A stretch of 64,000 nt of DNA, taken from contig JAWKWE010000004.1 of the NCBI GenBank assembly GCA_041397645.1, forward strand, positions 1,984,001-2,048,000, written 5' to 3'. The position numbers and the translations under genes were made by a program. This document shows positions 36,188-48,633 of the stretch, piece by piece. Numbering within the stretch: the first letter of the stretch is position 1; every line of letters begins with the position of its first letter. This DNA comes from Hyphomicrobiaceae bacterium (GTDB lineage Bacteria; Pseudomonadota; Alphaproteobacteria; Rhizobiales; Hyphomicrobiaceae). Under the pieces are notes generated by a model, which saw nothing but the letters and a program-made list of their open reading frames with translations, ran no database searches and had not been told where the DNA came from.

Positions 36188-37036
36188 TCACGCAAGCGCG
36201 CGCATCACGCCGACGGGTCGCTTCGATGTGCTGGCAAACAAGCGCTCGACTGCGTCGGCCAACGTCTCGTTCGCGTCCATGCTGACCTTGCTCGCGACAT
36301 AGACGGCGTCGATTCCAGCACCGATTGCACCGGCGATGTCAGTCTTTGCTCCATCGCCAATGGCGAGAATGGCTTCCGGCGCGATTATTTCGCCGCATAC
36401 GTCTCGCGCCATCTGCTGGGCCGCTTCGTAGATCGGCGCGTGCGGTTTTCCCGCATAGAGGACCGTGCCACCGATTGCCTCATAAGCCTGCGCCAATGCT
36501 CCCGCACAATAGATCATGCGCCCGCCGCGTTCGACTTTGACATCAGGATTGACGCAAACCATCTCCAGGTCACGGGCGAGACAGGCTGCGAGCACGTCGC
36601 GATAGTCGTCCGGAGTTTCCACCTCGTCGTCGAACAGGCCAGTGCATACGACGGCACGCGCGTCGGCAGGATCGCCCAGTGTTACGTCCAAGCCTCGATA
36701 GACCGGTAAGTCCCGCTCGGGACCTAAGTGGAAGATCGTCTCCCCGTTGTGCTTGGCAATCAGCGCGCGCGACACGTCACCTGACGTCAGGATGGCGTCA
36801 TATGCCTCGCGCGGCACCCCGATCTGATCGAGCTGACGAGCGACACCATCGCGTGGACGCGGCGAATTCGACACGAGAATAACGCGGCCGCCATGTGCGC
36901 GAAAATTCCGGCACGCAATGACGGCGCCGTCATATTGCCGGACGCCATTGTGCAGCACGCCCCAGATGTCGAGAAACCAGACGCGGTACGGCTTGGACAA
37001 TTGCGTTATGTTCAACAACTCGGGGATTGCGGTCAT
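36188..37036 (-). CDS. HAD-IIA sugar-phosphatase-like protein
   Basis: The 282-residue protein matches the TIGR01459-type HAD-IIA family (NagD-like). FLDIWGVLHNG carries the nucleophilic Asp, ILVSNSPR motif II, and AIGDGAKTDIAGAIGAG motifs III/IV with the C2 cap between. Substrate unknown. Confidence 0.9.
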   Translation of the reverse strand: MTAIPELLNITQLSKPYRVWFLDIWGVLHNGVRQYDGAVIACRNFRAHGGRVILVSNSPRPRDGVARQLDQIGVPREAYDAILTSGDVSRALIAKHNGETIFHLGPERDLPVYRGLDVTLGDPADARAVVCTGLFDDEVETPDDYRDVLAACLARDLEMVCVNPDVKVERGGRMIYCAGALAQAYEAIGGTVLYAGKPHAPIYEAAQQMARDVCGEIIAPEAILAIGDGAKTDIAGAIGAGIDAVYVASKVSMDANETLADAVERLFASTSKRPVGVMRALA

Positions 37037-37156
37037 GACAGCCCTGGCGCACGGATGAACTGGTGCGCCTTCAAGTCAGCGCACACCTGCCAGCGCCTAT
37101 AGCCTTGTCGCAATCGCCTGTCACCGGCCTGGGCGCACGCGACGCATGCGCTGCCC

Positions 37157-39625
37157 TCAAGCAGCCGCCGTCCGGCGCTCGGCAAGAGATTCAAGCGTAA
37201 TCTGACGCGCGCCGCCAAACAGCTGGCCTTGCCCGAACAGAGCACCAAAGCCGAATACCTTTGCCAATTGCGTCTGATCGTCGATAGCCTCGACCACCAA
37301 GGTCAGGCCCGCCTCCGCCATATGCCGGCAAAGATCGGCGGGCGGCACCATGCCATGGCCCGTCGCCATTCCATCGAGGAACGCCTCGGCTGGAAGTTTG
37401 ACAAAGGCAAAGCCACGTTCTGCGAGAGCGGCAAAATCCGTCGCCAGATGCGTGACCTCCGACAGCGCGAAACGGAACCCGAAAGAGTTCATATCGGAAA
37501 GCGCTTGCCAGGTTCCGGCGCCGAACGCGGCGACATCAGCCTGTGTGAATGTCAGAACGAGCTGGCCGGAGATCGACATCCGCTCTTCGAACTTGCGGGC
37601 GAATGCCTCCAGGAACTTGCCATCGGTCATCGAGTGTCCGGCCGTGGGGGCAAGCAGCGAGCCGGTCTTACCACGCGACTCCAGTTGATCGGCGACGCGC
37701 GCGGTCCGGTTGAGGCGTTCGATGTCGAATAGCCCCAGCATCTCGCTCGCACCGACGCTGAGCGTTTCGACAACACCGTCGATGAAAGATCCCGTAGGCG
37801 ATTTCAGGCGTACATCGACCTCGAAATGCGCAACGGCATAATCACCAAGCCCGACGATGGGCTTGAGGAAGACGTCCATACGACTCGTTTCGATGGCTGC
37901 GGCGATTTCCGACAGCTTGCGATCGGGAATTGGTGTGGGTGCTGCCAATCGGCCATCGCCGAGCTGAGACCGCTGCCGGATAGGCGTCCTCTCGTTCGGC
38001 AATGTTTGATCTTGGCCGCGATGTGGTGGCTCCATCGCGGCGCTTCGAGGCGTTGCGGACTGCTGTTGCGAGCGCGGCTCGGCAGACGAGCGGGACGGCG
38101 GCGCCTGCTGCTGCTCGCGCATGTCATCTGCATCATCGTCGTATGGTTCTTCATCGCGTGAAACCGCGATCGGCTGCGCGCTGGCAGGAATAAGAGCATC
38201 GAGCGACGGCAACGCGCCAGACTGAAGAGGCGCTTGCTGAGGCGGCGATGTTGCAGGCACGGAGAGTTTATTCACCTTGGCCTTTCTCTCGCCGAACTCG
38301 CCACCTTCAGCCGGTTCTGAAGCCGGCTTCGGCCGCTTCATGCGATGCGCTGTGTTGCGCAGCGCCGCGACGGATTCCTCAATGCCCGACCCACCATGAT
38401 AGCCGCCCAATTGATGTTGCGTCGGCTCGGAAGCTGCTCCGTGATCCGCCGCGTGTGCGATGCGCAGCGCTTCGTTGGCGTTCACTTCATCGGCCAGAGC
38501 CTTGATCTTCCGTTGGACGAGTTCGAGATCCGCCTCGACGCTTCGAACATGAGGAAGATGCGGTGTACGGGTGTCTCCTTCCCCTTCACCGCCTGGGGCG
38601 AACTCACGAGACGTACCCGTGTCTGTTGGCCGGAACGACCAGGCGTCGCGCAATGCATCGCCTGTCGTTTGCGATGCGCCGCTCCAATCAGGCAGCTCGA
38701 CAAGATCAGGCCCAACAGTGGGCTCAGCGCCACGGCCGTGCTCATCACGCCTCTCAACCGATGAGGCAGGACGCTGGGGCGCGTGAGCACGTGACGGATC
38801 GCGAGGCGGCGGCGAACCACTCTGGACCGCGCCACCAGCAGGGCCGAGACCTGATTTGGGCGGCACGAAGCGCGCGCGACGATTTACTTGCGAGGGCTCC
38901 CAACGCGCATCCGGCTTCAACGGCGATTGAGGGAACGCCTCAGCGTCGTCGCCACCCATCGCAGTCTCTTCCGGCCATCCCTCGAACTGCCGCGGCCCGC
39001 CTGAGGGCGAGCGCGAAACGGCTGGCGACGACATCGCCGAATTGGCGGCAGGACCGCTGGATCTTTGGTCGGGCGCCCTTGTGTCAACAGTTGCGGGCGC
39101 CTGATATCCGGCCTGAGTCTCTGCGAGCGGCGCGGCACGGCCTTCTGGCGGGCTACCGGGTTTTGCCTGCGGCCAGCTTGCACGCAAGTCGACCGAACCG
39201 GATGTCGGTCCACCCTGGCGCGCTGGCATTGGCGACAGTGGCATGCCATGGGATTTTATCCGCGCCATCTCGTGCTCGAGGCGCAAAACCTCAGCCCGCA
39301 AGCGCGCGATCTCTCCTGAACGCACCAGCATTCCATTGATGGCCATGAACATGGCGAAAGCCAACAGCCCCGCCGTGGCTGCGCCTGCTGCTGCGTAGCC
39401 CAAGTGAACATGAGCCACACCGCCCACCGCCATTGCGACGAGCGCCATCATGACCATGACAATACGTTCTCGCGCCGGACCGCCCTCCGCAGGGGCGCCC
39501 ATCTCCTCGACCGGCGCGGGATCCGCCGCGACGGGTCCACCCCCGACCGGTTCGATACTTGCCATCTCCGATGGAGGCCGTGCGGCCTTCACGGAGGTAT
39601 CTTGGGTTGGAACAGGAGTGGTCAT
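37157..39625 (-). CDS. TipF-like membrane protein with degenerate EAL domain
   Basis: The 822-residue protein has two TM spans (about 53-100), a short coiled coil, and a roughly 430-residue low-complexity Pro/Gln/Ser-rich region. An EAL-type domain follows (about 575-815). The EAL motif reads FEVDVRL, the metal-binding DDF segment is absent and the KID motif is VKL. It should therefore not hydrolyse c-di-GMP. Organisation matches TipF, which positions flagella in Caulobacter. The long disordered insert makes it nearly twice TipF's length. Confidence 0.8.
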   Translation of the reverse strand: MTTPVPTQDTSVKAARPPSEMASIEPVGGGPVAADPAPVEEMGAPAEGGPARERIVMVMMALVAMAVGGVAHVHLGYAAAGAATAGLLAFAMFMAINGMLVRSGEIARLRAEVLRLEHEMARIKSHGMPLSPMPARQGGPTSGSVDLRASWPQAKPGSPPEGRAAPLAETQAGYQAPATVDTRAPDQRSSGPAANSAMSSPAVSRSPSGGPRQFEGWPEETAMGGDDAEAFPQSPLKPDARWEPSQVNRRARFVPPKSGLGPAGGAVQSGSPPPRDPSRAHAPQRPASSVERRDEHGRGAEPTVGPDLVELPDWSGASQTTGDALRDAWSFRPTDTGTSREFAPGGEGEGDTRTPHLPHVRSVEADLELVQRKIKALADEVNANEALRIAHAADHGAASEPTQHQLGGYHGGSGIEESVAALRNTAHRMKRPKPASEPAEGGEFGERKAKVNKLSVPATSPPQQAPLQSGALPSLDALIPASAQPIAVSRDEEPYDDDADDMREQQQAPPSRSSAEPRSQQQSATPRSAAMEPPHRGQDQTLPNERTPIRQRSQLGDGRLAAPTPIPDRKLSEIAAAIETSRMDVFLKPIVGLGDYAVAHFEVDVRLKSPTGSFIDGVVETLSVGASEMLGLFDIERLNRTARVADQLESRGKTGSLLAPTAGHSMTDGKFLEAFARKFEERMSISGQLVLTFTQADVAAFGAGTWQALSDMNSFGFRFALSEVTHLATDFAALAERGFAFVKLPAEAFLDGMATGHGMVPPADLCRHMAEAGLTLVVEAIDDQTQLAKVFGFGALFGQGQLFGGARQITLESLAERRTAAA

Positions 39626-40058
39626 AACGCCTGGAGCCTATTGAGCTGATTCTTTAAAATGAGAGGATCGGGGCCACGCACAGTTGGCGCAATCTCGCAA
39701 GGAAGGCTTTCACCAGAATTCACTGCCCGCGGTCCTGCCGCAAAGCAGTTGGCAGGTGCAGAAGCACCTTTCGGCAACACTTCCAGGTTGCATCCACCTC
39801 TATCCATCGCTTGTTTCTCTCCGAGCGTCTCCCGCGCATGGGGGGCACCCGCCCGCCTCCCGACGGCCATTCCGATAGGTAGCGGACCCGTGCCCCAATT
39901 CATCCACAGCCGCCCCATTGCCGCCCTATGCCAGCCGAAGCGCCACCCGAATCGACGCGCTGTTTAGAGACCGTTAGGCGAATCACCGTGCTATCGTAAT
40001 GCCCGACTGTCTCTAGACGCGTCGGGCTATTTTCAGCGCGTCGGGAGGGATTGGCGGC
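39626..40058. other. Divergent intergenic region
   Basis: This 433-bp gap lies between the TipF-like and SDR-like genes. I see no gene, terminator or clear repeat in it. Confidence 0.5.
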
Positions 40059-40799
40059 ATGTACATGAGCGTAGTTGGAAACAGTCCTGAGAGTGAAATT
40101 TTGGGCGAGTTGACCGGGACTCGCGTCCTGATCACCGGTCTTGCAGGTCATATTGGCGTCGACATCGCGCGTGCATTTGCAGATCTCAAGTGCAAGCTGG
40201 TCGTCCAGACCGACGATCTCACACCCGACATGACGGAGCTCGCGGCCCTGCTGTCTCAGAACGCGGCCGAGATGAAGCTCTATACCGATCCCATCCGGAC
40301 AGCCAAGTCCGCGACGCGATTTGCGCAGCATTGTCAGCAGGCTTTTGGCGGGCTCGATACCGTTATCAATCTTCAAACCATCACGCCCCAAGAGATGCGT
40401 GACGTCTCAAGCGAGGCTGATGTCGAGCGTCTCATCACTGAGAAGCTGACGCCGCTGACCCACATCACGCGCGTGTGCGCCAACCGCATGCGCGTCATAT
40501 TTGCTGAGGGTTCAATCCTCAACGTCCTTACAATGCCGGCACCGCTGCGTCCGCGTGAGGCAGCCATCGCCGGAATCGCCCGCACCGCACTGGCCGCAAT
40601 GACGCGCGGTGAAGCCGAACAGTGGGCGGACCAGTCCGTGCGCATCAACGGCATTGCACCACGCATCGGCATATCGAGCCCATCTGGCGCGTCGCTCAAG
40701 AGCGAACCGGACATCGCGGCGCTTGCGTTCTACCTTGCTTCACGGCGCGGCAAGACGCTGTCCAGCCATATCTTCGATGCCGAAATGACCGGGTGCTGA
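40059..40799 (+). CDS. Degenerate short-chain dehydrogenase-like protein
   Basis: The 246-residue protein has a Rossmann-like TGLAGHIG (TGxxxGIG), an NLQT strand and a RINGIAPR end. No YxxxK catalytic pair is present: the region after the Ser position reads REAAIAGIARTAL. It may bind nucleotide without redox activity. GGAGGG lies upstream of the ATG. It precedes the sensor genes by about 200 bp. Confidence 0.78.
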   Translation: MYMSVVGNSPESEILGELTGTRVLITGLAGHIGVDIARAFADLKCKLVVQTDDLTPDMTELAALLSQNAAEMKLYTDPIRTAKSATRFAQHCQQAFGGLDTVINLQTITPQEMRDVSSEADVERLITEKLTPLTHITRVCANRMRVIFAEGSILNVLTMPAPLRPREAAIAGIARTALAAMTRGEAEQWADQSVRINGIAPRIGISSPSGASLKSEPDIAALAFYLASRRGKTLSSHIFDAEMTGC

Positions 40800-41001
40800 A
40801 AAGCACCTGACGAAATAAGCAACAATTAAGAAATCAAACAAGGCGGCAGGATCACTGTCGCCTTTGTCGTTTCGCGATCAAGCCATCCGCCCAGCTTCTC
40901 TCAAGCAATTGAGGCAGAAATCTCCAATTAAGAGAAAAGCAAATGAACTGACATATATAGTATACAGATTGTTTGACCCCGGTAATATTTTGGAAACGAG
41001 T

Positions 41002-42324
41002 GTGAACACTCTGAAAACAAAAATTCTGATCGCTGACGACGACCCAGTTTATCGCGAGGTCGGGCGGGATGCATTGGAGCATGCCGGATTTGCGGTCACT
41101 GCAGTCTGTGACGGCGCGCAAGCCATCGCCGCCTTGTCTGCTGAGAAATTTCACGCTGCCGCGGTCGATTTGACGATGCCCGAGGCCGACGGCATCGCCG
41201 TCATCTCGACAGCGCGCGCAGATGGTCCAAACATGAACACACCGATCGTCGTGATTACAGGACACGACGAAGCCTCCGCCGTCGAGCGCGCCTACAATGC
41301 TGGCGCCACGTCGTTTCTGACCAAGCCAATCAATTGGCTTTTGTTCACCCACCATATGAATTTTATCCTGCGCAATGGGCAACTCGAGACCCAATTACGC
41401 GAGGCGACCCAGGCAGCTGCCTTTCTCAGCGATTTGAAAGGTCAGATGCTTTGTGCCCTGGCGCGCGAGTTCCAAGCGCCGATCAAGACCATCTACGGAT
41501 TTGCCGAACTTGTCCGTCGAGAGGTCTATGGCCCCCTCGCACCAGCAAGTTACCGCGAACTGGTGCTCGACATGGGCTCCGCTGCCCATAAGCTCAACAG
41601 CTCGTTCCTCAAGTTGATGGATCTCGGCAACGCTCTGAACGAACAACTCGATATTAAGAACGAAGTGATCGCAATTCGCGAAACGCTTCGCGACCTACTG
41701 GTTTCCATCAGCGACGAAGCCGAGCGCCGTCGCGTCCATGTCGTCTCGACTGTTGACATTCCCAGCACACTTGCCCTTCGCGCCGACCGCGTTCTGTTCA
41801 TCCAGGCCGTGCGTGCCGTGCTTGCGAACGCCGTGCGGTTAGCTCCCAGAAACTCCCAAGTCTCTGTACACGCCTGGATTGATCAGAACGACGGACTGAA
41901 GATTGCCACCTCCGACACTGGGCCTCCGATCGCTGCAACCCTGCTTGCGGAGATCACCAATCGCAGCCGTAACGAACCCAGCGTGCCGATGATTGATACT
42001 CAGACCCGCGAAGTCGGCATGAAGATCGCCAAGGTCTTGACCGAGGCTCATCAGGGCAGCATCGATGCACACTCGGATGGCGAAAACTCAAATGTCGTGC
42101 GGATCAATCTGCCAGCCTCCCGGCTCACCTCTTTCGAAGCCGAGCCTCGCACGCCGCAACCGGCTACCAAAGCGCAGGACAAGCGTCTTGCAGAGATCAG
42201 CGCGGCTCTAGCTCAGGATCCGCGCGTCCGCTTCGCTAAAGTCGATGCACCAGCCGTGTCTGCGCGGCAACTGAGCGAGGACAAGGCAGCGGTTCGCGAG
42301 TGCAGCCCGCGAAATCCTGGCTGA
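41002..42324 (+). CDS. Receiver domain fused to histidine-kinase-like domain lacking the phospho-His
   Basis: A REC domain (1-125) has ADDDP, Asp56 in AVDLTMP, and LTKP. A HisKA-like segment aligns with the alphaproteobacterial pattern, but the SHELRTPL site reads AREFQAPI. Arg155 thus replaces the phospho-accepting His. The ATPase region has DTGPPI instead of DxGxG. It is likely a pseudo-kinase with an active receiver. I chose GTG 41002, with GGAAACGAG upstream (440 residues). It ends 13 bp before the hybrid kinase. Confidence 0.8.
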   Translation: MNTLKTKILIADDDPVYREVGRDALEHAGFAVTAVCDGAQAIAALSAEKFHAAAVDLTMPEADGIAVISTARADGPNMNTPIVVITGHDEASAVERAYNAGATSFLTKPINWLLFTHHMNFILRNGQLETQLREATQAAAFLSDLKGQMLCALAREFQAPIKTIYGFAELVRREVYGPLAPASYRELVLDMGSAAHKLNSSFLKLMDLGNALNEQLDIKNEVIAIRETLRDLLVSISDEAERRRVHVVSTVDIPSTLALRADRVLFIQAVRAVLANAVRLAPRNSQVSVHAWIDQNDGLKIATSDTGPPIAATLLAEITNRSRNEPSVPMIDTQTREVGMKIAKVLTEAHQGSIDAHSDGENSNVVRINLPASRLTSFEAEPRTPQPATKAQDKRLAEISAALAQDPRVRFAKVDAPAVSARQLSEDKAAVRECSPRNPG

Positions 42325-42337
42325 CACCCCTGCAACG

Positions 42338-45190
<2,853 letters not shown>

Positions 45191-45308
45191 CCGATCGCGT
45201 GCGCCTATTATTTGCGCTATTTCTCGAGCCGTTCGTACAGTGGCGTTTGCCTTTCGAGGCGCAAAGCGGGATGATTGCTGACATACGACGTTCCCAGGCC
45301 GGCGCTTA

Positions 45309-46247
45309 ATGGACATCCGACAACTTCAATATCTGGTCGCATTGGCTCGCGAGAAGCACTTCACGCGCGCGGCGAACGCCTGCAACGTCACCCAGCCGAC
45401 GCTGTCGGGAAGGATCCGGCAGCTGGAACTGGAACTCGGCGTTCCGATTGTCGAACGCTCCCAGCGCTACCAGGGACTAACGCCCGAGGGAGAGCGCGTT
45501 CTGAAGTGGGCACAGCTTATCCTGAACAACTGGCAGTCCATGCAGCAGGAGCTGGCGCATCTGACCGACCGCGACGCGGGCCTGTCGGGACGCCTTGTGC
45601 TCGGTGGCATCCCCTCGGCCCTGCCCATGATCCCGTTCCTCACCAAGTCGGTACGAGAATCCCATCCAGGCATCGACTTCACCGTGATGTCGATGAGTTC
45701 GGAAGAAATTCTGCGGGCGCTGGAAGACTTCACGATCGATGTCGGCATTACCTATCTCGACAACGAGCCTATCGAAGGGTTGCTGGCCGCGCCCCTCTAT
45801 AAAGAGCGCTATTGTCTTTTCGTGACCGAGTCACACCAACTGGCATCGCGTGAAGCGGTGACATGGAAAGAAGCGGCGCACGAACGCCTTTGCCTGCTGA
45901 CGACCAACATGCAGAACCGGAGGATCATCGATCGGGCTTTCCGCGGAGCCGATTGCCGCCCGACACCCGAGCTGGAGACCAACTCCGTTATCAATCTGTG
46001 CGCCAACGTGCGGCTCATGGGGCTGGCCAGCGTGATGCCGGACTACATTCTGGGTATCCTCGGGCCACACTCTGGGATAAAAGCTATTCCTCTCAGGAAT
46101 CCCGAGGTCGTCCACAACGTCGGGCTCGTCGCTGTGAAGCGGGCACCCCTCTCACCCCTTATCGAGGTTCTGATGGAGGCCGGCCGGAGCTTTGAGCCGC
46201 AACCCGCAAACTGGGAGGCATCGGGGCAGGCGGTGCCGATTTATTGA
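45309..46247 (+). CDS. LysR-family transcriptional regulator
   Basis: The 312-residue LysR protein has the N-terminal HTH (MDIRQLQYLVALAREKHFTRA, listed here only to residue 20 as the recognition region start) and the periplasmic-binding-like effector domain. It lies directly upstream of the formate dehydrogenase operon in the same direction. That fits the LysR-type FdsR activator seen with fds genes elsewhere. Regulation of fds is inferred from position. Confidence 0.85.
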   Translation: MDIRQLQYLVALAREKHFTRAANACNVTQPTLSGRIRQLELELGVPIVERSQRYQGLTPEGERVLKWAQLILNNWQSMQQELAHLTDRDAGLSGRLVLGGIPSALPMIPFLTKSVRESHPGIDFTVMSMSSEEILRALEDFTIDVGITYLDNEPIEGLLAAPLYKERYCLFVTESHQLASREAVTWKEAAHERLCLLTTNMQNRRIIDRAFRGADCRPTPELETNSVINLCANVRLMGLASVMPDYILGILGPHSGIKAIPLRNPEVVHNVGLVAVKRAPLSPLIEVLMEAGRSFEPQPANWEASGQAVPIY

Positions 46248-46294
46248 AGAATAACAACGAACGCCTTGCGATAAGCGGAATGCAAAGGAGCAGA

Positions 46295-46318
46295 TTCGAC
46301 CAACTTCGACCAAGTTCG
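46295..46318. promoter_or_regulatory. Direct repeats TTCGACCAA
   Basis: TTCGACCAA at 46295-46303 and again at 46305-46313, with a third partial TTCG at 46315, spaced 10 bp (one helical turn). It lies 165-190 bp upstream of fdsG, where a LysR activator would bind. Confidence 0.4.
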
Positions 46319-46355
46319 CAGTTGTTGCGACGCAGCATAGATGCAGTCGATAACA

Positions 46356-46374
46356 AAATCGACAATAACGATTT
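46356..46374. promoter_or_regulatory. Inverted repeat upstream of fdsG
   Basis: AAATCG-N7-CGATTT is a perfect 6-bp inverted repeat with the spacing of a LysR T-N11-A site. It lies about 110 bp before fdsG. Confidence 0.45.
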
Positions 46375-46482
46375 GAGTCTCAGCGTAGTTTCGGAGACTT
46401 TCCGCGGACTCGGCGAACACCCATATCAAGAAAGATAGAACAATTATAAGAGGGACCCCGGTCGCGGGGCTATCGGCAGTTC

Positions 46483-47022
46483 ATGGCCAAGAGTACGTCA
46501 TCCCCGAAAGACGGTTCGATCAAGGCGGCAGCGGAAGAATCGCATGCGGCCCGCCCCGTCAGCGAAGCCCGCGCCGTCGCGATCTGCGCCCAGCATGGCA
46601 ATCGCCCCGATGAGCTGCTCGAAATTCTTCACGCCCTACAGCACGAACTCGGGCATGTGCCGGAAACGACACTTCCCATCATCGCCACTGCCCTGAACCT
46701 TTCGCGCGCCGAAGTTTATGGCGTTCTATCATTCTATCATGACTTCCATCGCCATCCGGTCGGCAAGCACGTCATCAAGATCTGTCGCGCCGAAGCTTGC
46801 CAGTCCATGGGTACCGAAGCGCTGTGTGCCCACGCTGAGCGCAAGCTGTCGACAAAGATCGGCAACACCACGAGCGACGGCAAGTTCACCATCGAAGCCG
46901 TCTACTGTCTTGGCAACTGTGCCCTCTCGCCCGCCGTCATGGTCGGCGAAGATCTCTATGGCAAGGTCGATGCCAAGCGTTTCGATGAGATTGTCGGCTC
47001 TCTCGACAAGGAGACCGCATAA
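46483..47022 (+). CDS. fdsG: NAD-dependent formate dehydrogenase gamma subunit
   Basis: FdsG is the NuoE-like subunit. It carries one [2Fe-2S] cluster and passes electrons toward FdsB. The first Cys pair is in CRAEACQSMG and the second in CLGNCALSP. The 179-residue length is normal. Its stop overlaps the fdsB start (TAATG). Confidence 0.95.
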   Translation: MAKSTSSPKDGSIKAAAEESHAARPVSEARAVAICAQHGNRPDELLEILHALQHELGHVPETTLPIIATALNLSRAEVYGVLSFYHDFHRHPVGKHVIKICRAEACQSMGTEALCAHAERKLSTKIGNTTSDGKFTIEAVYCLGNCALSPAVMVGEDLYGKVDAKRFDEIVGSLDKETA

Positions 47023-48584
47023 TGGTCACCATCTACGTTCCTCGCGATGCTGCAGCGCTCTCGGTTGGCGCTGATGAAGTTGCCGCCGCCATTGCCACCG
47101 AAGCTGCCAAGCACAAGCTGGATGTGAAAATCGTCCGCAACGGCTCACGCGGGATGTTGTTCCTAGAACCCCTGGTCGAAGTAGAGACAGTCAAGGGACG
47201 TGTCGCTTATGGCCCGGTCACTCCGGGCGACGTCGCAGATCTTTTCAAGGCCAAATTCCTGGAAGGCGGCGCACATAAGCTTTCACACGGATTGACCGAG
47301 GAAATCCCTTATTTCAAAAGCCAGGAACGTCTGACGTTCGCGCGTTGCGGCATCACCGATCCGCTCTCGATAGACGACTATCGCAAGCATGGCGGCTTCG
47401 AAGGCCTGGCCAAAGCCATCGCGATGAAGCCGATCGACATCGTGACCGAAGTGACAACCTCAGGCTTGCGCGGTCGCGGTGGCGCAGGCTTTCCCACCGG
47501 TATCAAGTGGAAGACCGTCCACGATCTCTCCGCCGACCAGAAATACGTCGCGTGCAACGCGGACGAAGGCGATAGTGGCACTTTCGCCGACCGTATGCTG
47601 ATGGAGGGAGACCCTTACTGTCTCATCGAAGGCATGACGATCGCGGCAATCGCGGGCGGCGCCACCAAGGGCTACATCTACGTGCGCTCTGAGTATCCTC
47701 ACGCCATCAACGTTCTCAAGGAAGCCATCGAGATCGCTACAAGAGCGAACTTCCTGGGCGAGAACATCCAGGGCTCCGGGCACAACTTCGAACTGTTCGT
47801 GCGTCGCGGTGCGGGTGCCTATATCTGCGGCGAAGAAACCTCGATGCTGGAGAGCCTCGAAGGCAAGCGAGGACTGGTACGCTTCAAGCCGCCGATCCCC
47901 GCTATCGAAGGTCTGTTCGGCAAGCCCACCATCATCAACAACGTGATGAGCTTCGCCGCCGTTCCGATCATCCTCGCCAAGGGCGGGGAATTCTATAAGA
48001 ACTATGGTGTCGGCCGTTCACGTGGGACGCTCGCTTTCCAACTCGCCGGCAACATAAAGCAGGGCGGCCTCGTCGAGAAAGCATTTGGCGTGACCACCCG
48101 CGAACTGATTGATACTTGGGGCGGCGGCACCGCCTCTGGCCGACCTGTCCGCGCGGTTCAGGTCGGCGGCCCGCTTGGCGCTTATCTCACCGTCGAAAAG
48201 CTCGATGTCCCGATGGACTACGAGGAATTCGTGAAGGTCGACGCCATGGTCGGCCACGGCGGCGTCGTCGTATTCGATGACACCGTAGACATGGCCAAGA
48301 TGGCTCGCTTCGCCATGGAGTTCTGTGCCATCGAAAGCTGCGGAAAATGCACGCCCTGCCGGATCGGTTCCCAGCGCGGCGTGGAGGTGATCGACAGGAT
48401 TATCTCCGGACAGGAACGCACGAAGAATTTAGAACTTCTCGAAGACCTGTGTGTTACTATGACAGATGGATCACTGTGCGCCATGGGCGGACTGACGCCG
48501 ATGCCTGTCATGAGCGCGCTCAAAGGCTTCCCCGAAGATTTCAACCGGGCGCCGAAGAAACCCGTCGCCGAAGCTGCCGAATAG
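47022..48584 (+). CDS. fdsB: NAD-dependent formate dehydrogenase beta subunit
   Basis: FdsB is the NuoF-like diaphorase subunit that reduces NAD. It has a thioredoxin-like N-terminal domain and the FMN/NAD site GRGGAGFPTG and NADEGDSGTFADR. The [4Fe-4S] site is ESCGKCTPCRIGSQRG. It is 520 residues and starts at the ATG overlapping fdsG. Confidence 0.96.
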   Translation: MVTIYVPRDAAALSVGADEVAAAIATEAAKHKLDVKIVRNGSRGMLFLEPLVEVETVKGRVAYGPVTPGDVADLFKAKFLEGGAHKLSHGLTEEIPYFKSQERLTFARCGITDPLSIDDYRKHGGFEGLAKAIAMKPIDIVTEVTTSGLRGRGGAGFPTGIKWKTVHDLSADQKYVACNADEGDSGTFADRMLMEGDPYCLIEGMTIAAIAGGATKGYIYVRSEYPHAINVLKEAIEIATRANFLGENIQGSGHNFELFVRRGAGAYICGEETSMLESLEGKRGLVRFKPPIPAIEGLFGKPTIINNVMSFAAVPIILAKGGEFYKNYGVGRSRGTLAFQLAGNIKQGGLVEKAFGVTTRELIDTWGGGTASGRPVRAVQVGGPLGAYLTVEKLDVPMDYEEFVKVDAMVGHGGVVVFDDTVDMAKMARFAMEFCAIESCGKCTPCRIGSQRGVEVIDRIISGQERTKNLELLEDLCVTMTDGSLCAMGGLTPMPVMSALKGFPEDFNRAPKKPVAEAAE

Positions 48585-48633
48585 AAGCCGCCTGACATTT
48601 GAATTCATCGCAAGCTTGCGAGGATTAGAACCC

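Noticed and set aside
39626..40058. Possible replication origin (TTCATCCACAG near 39900)
   Set aside because: Only one imperfect DnaA-like site and no dnaA, hemE or AT-rich unwinding tract nearby.
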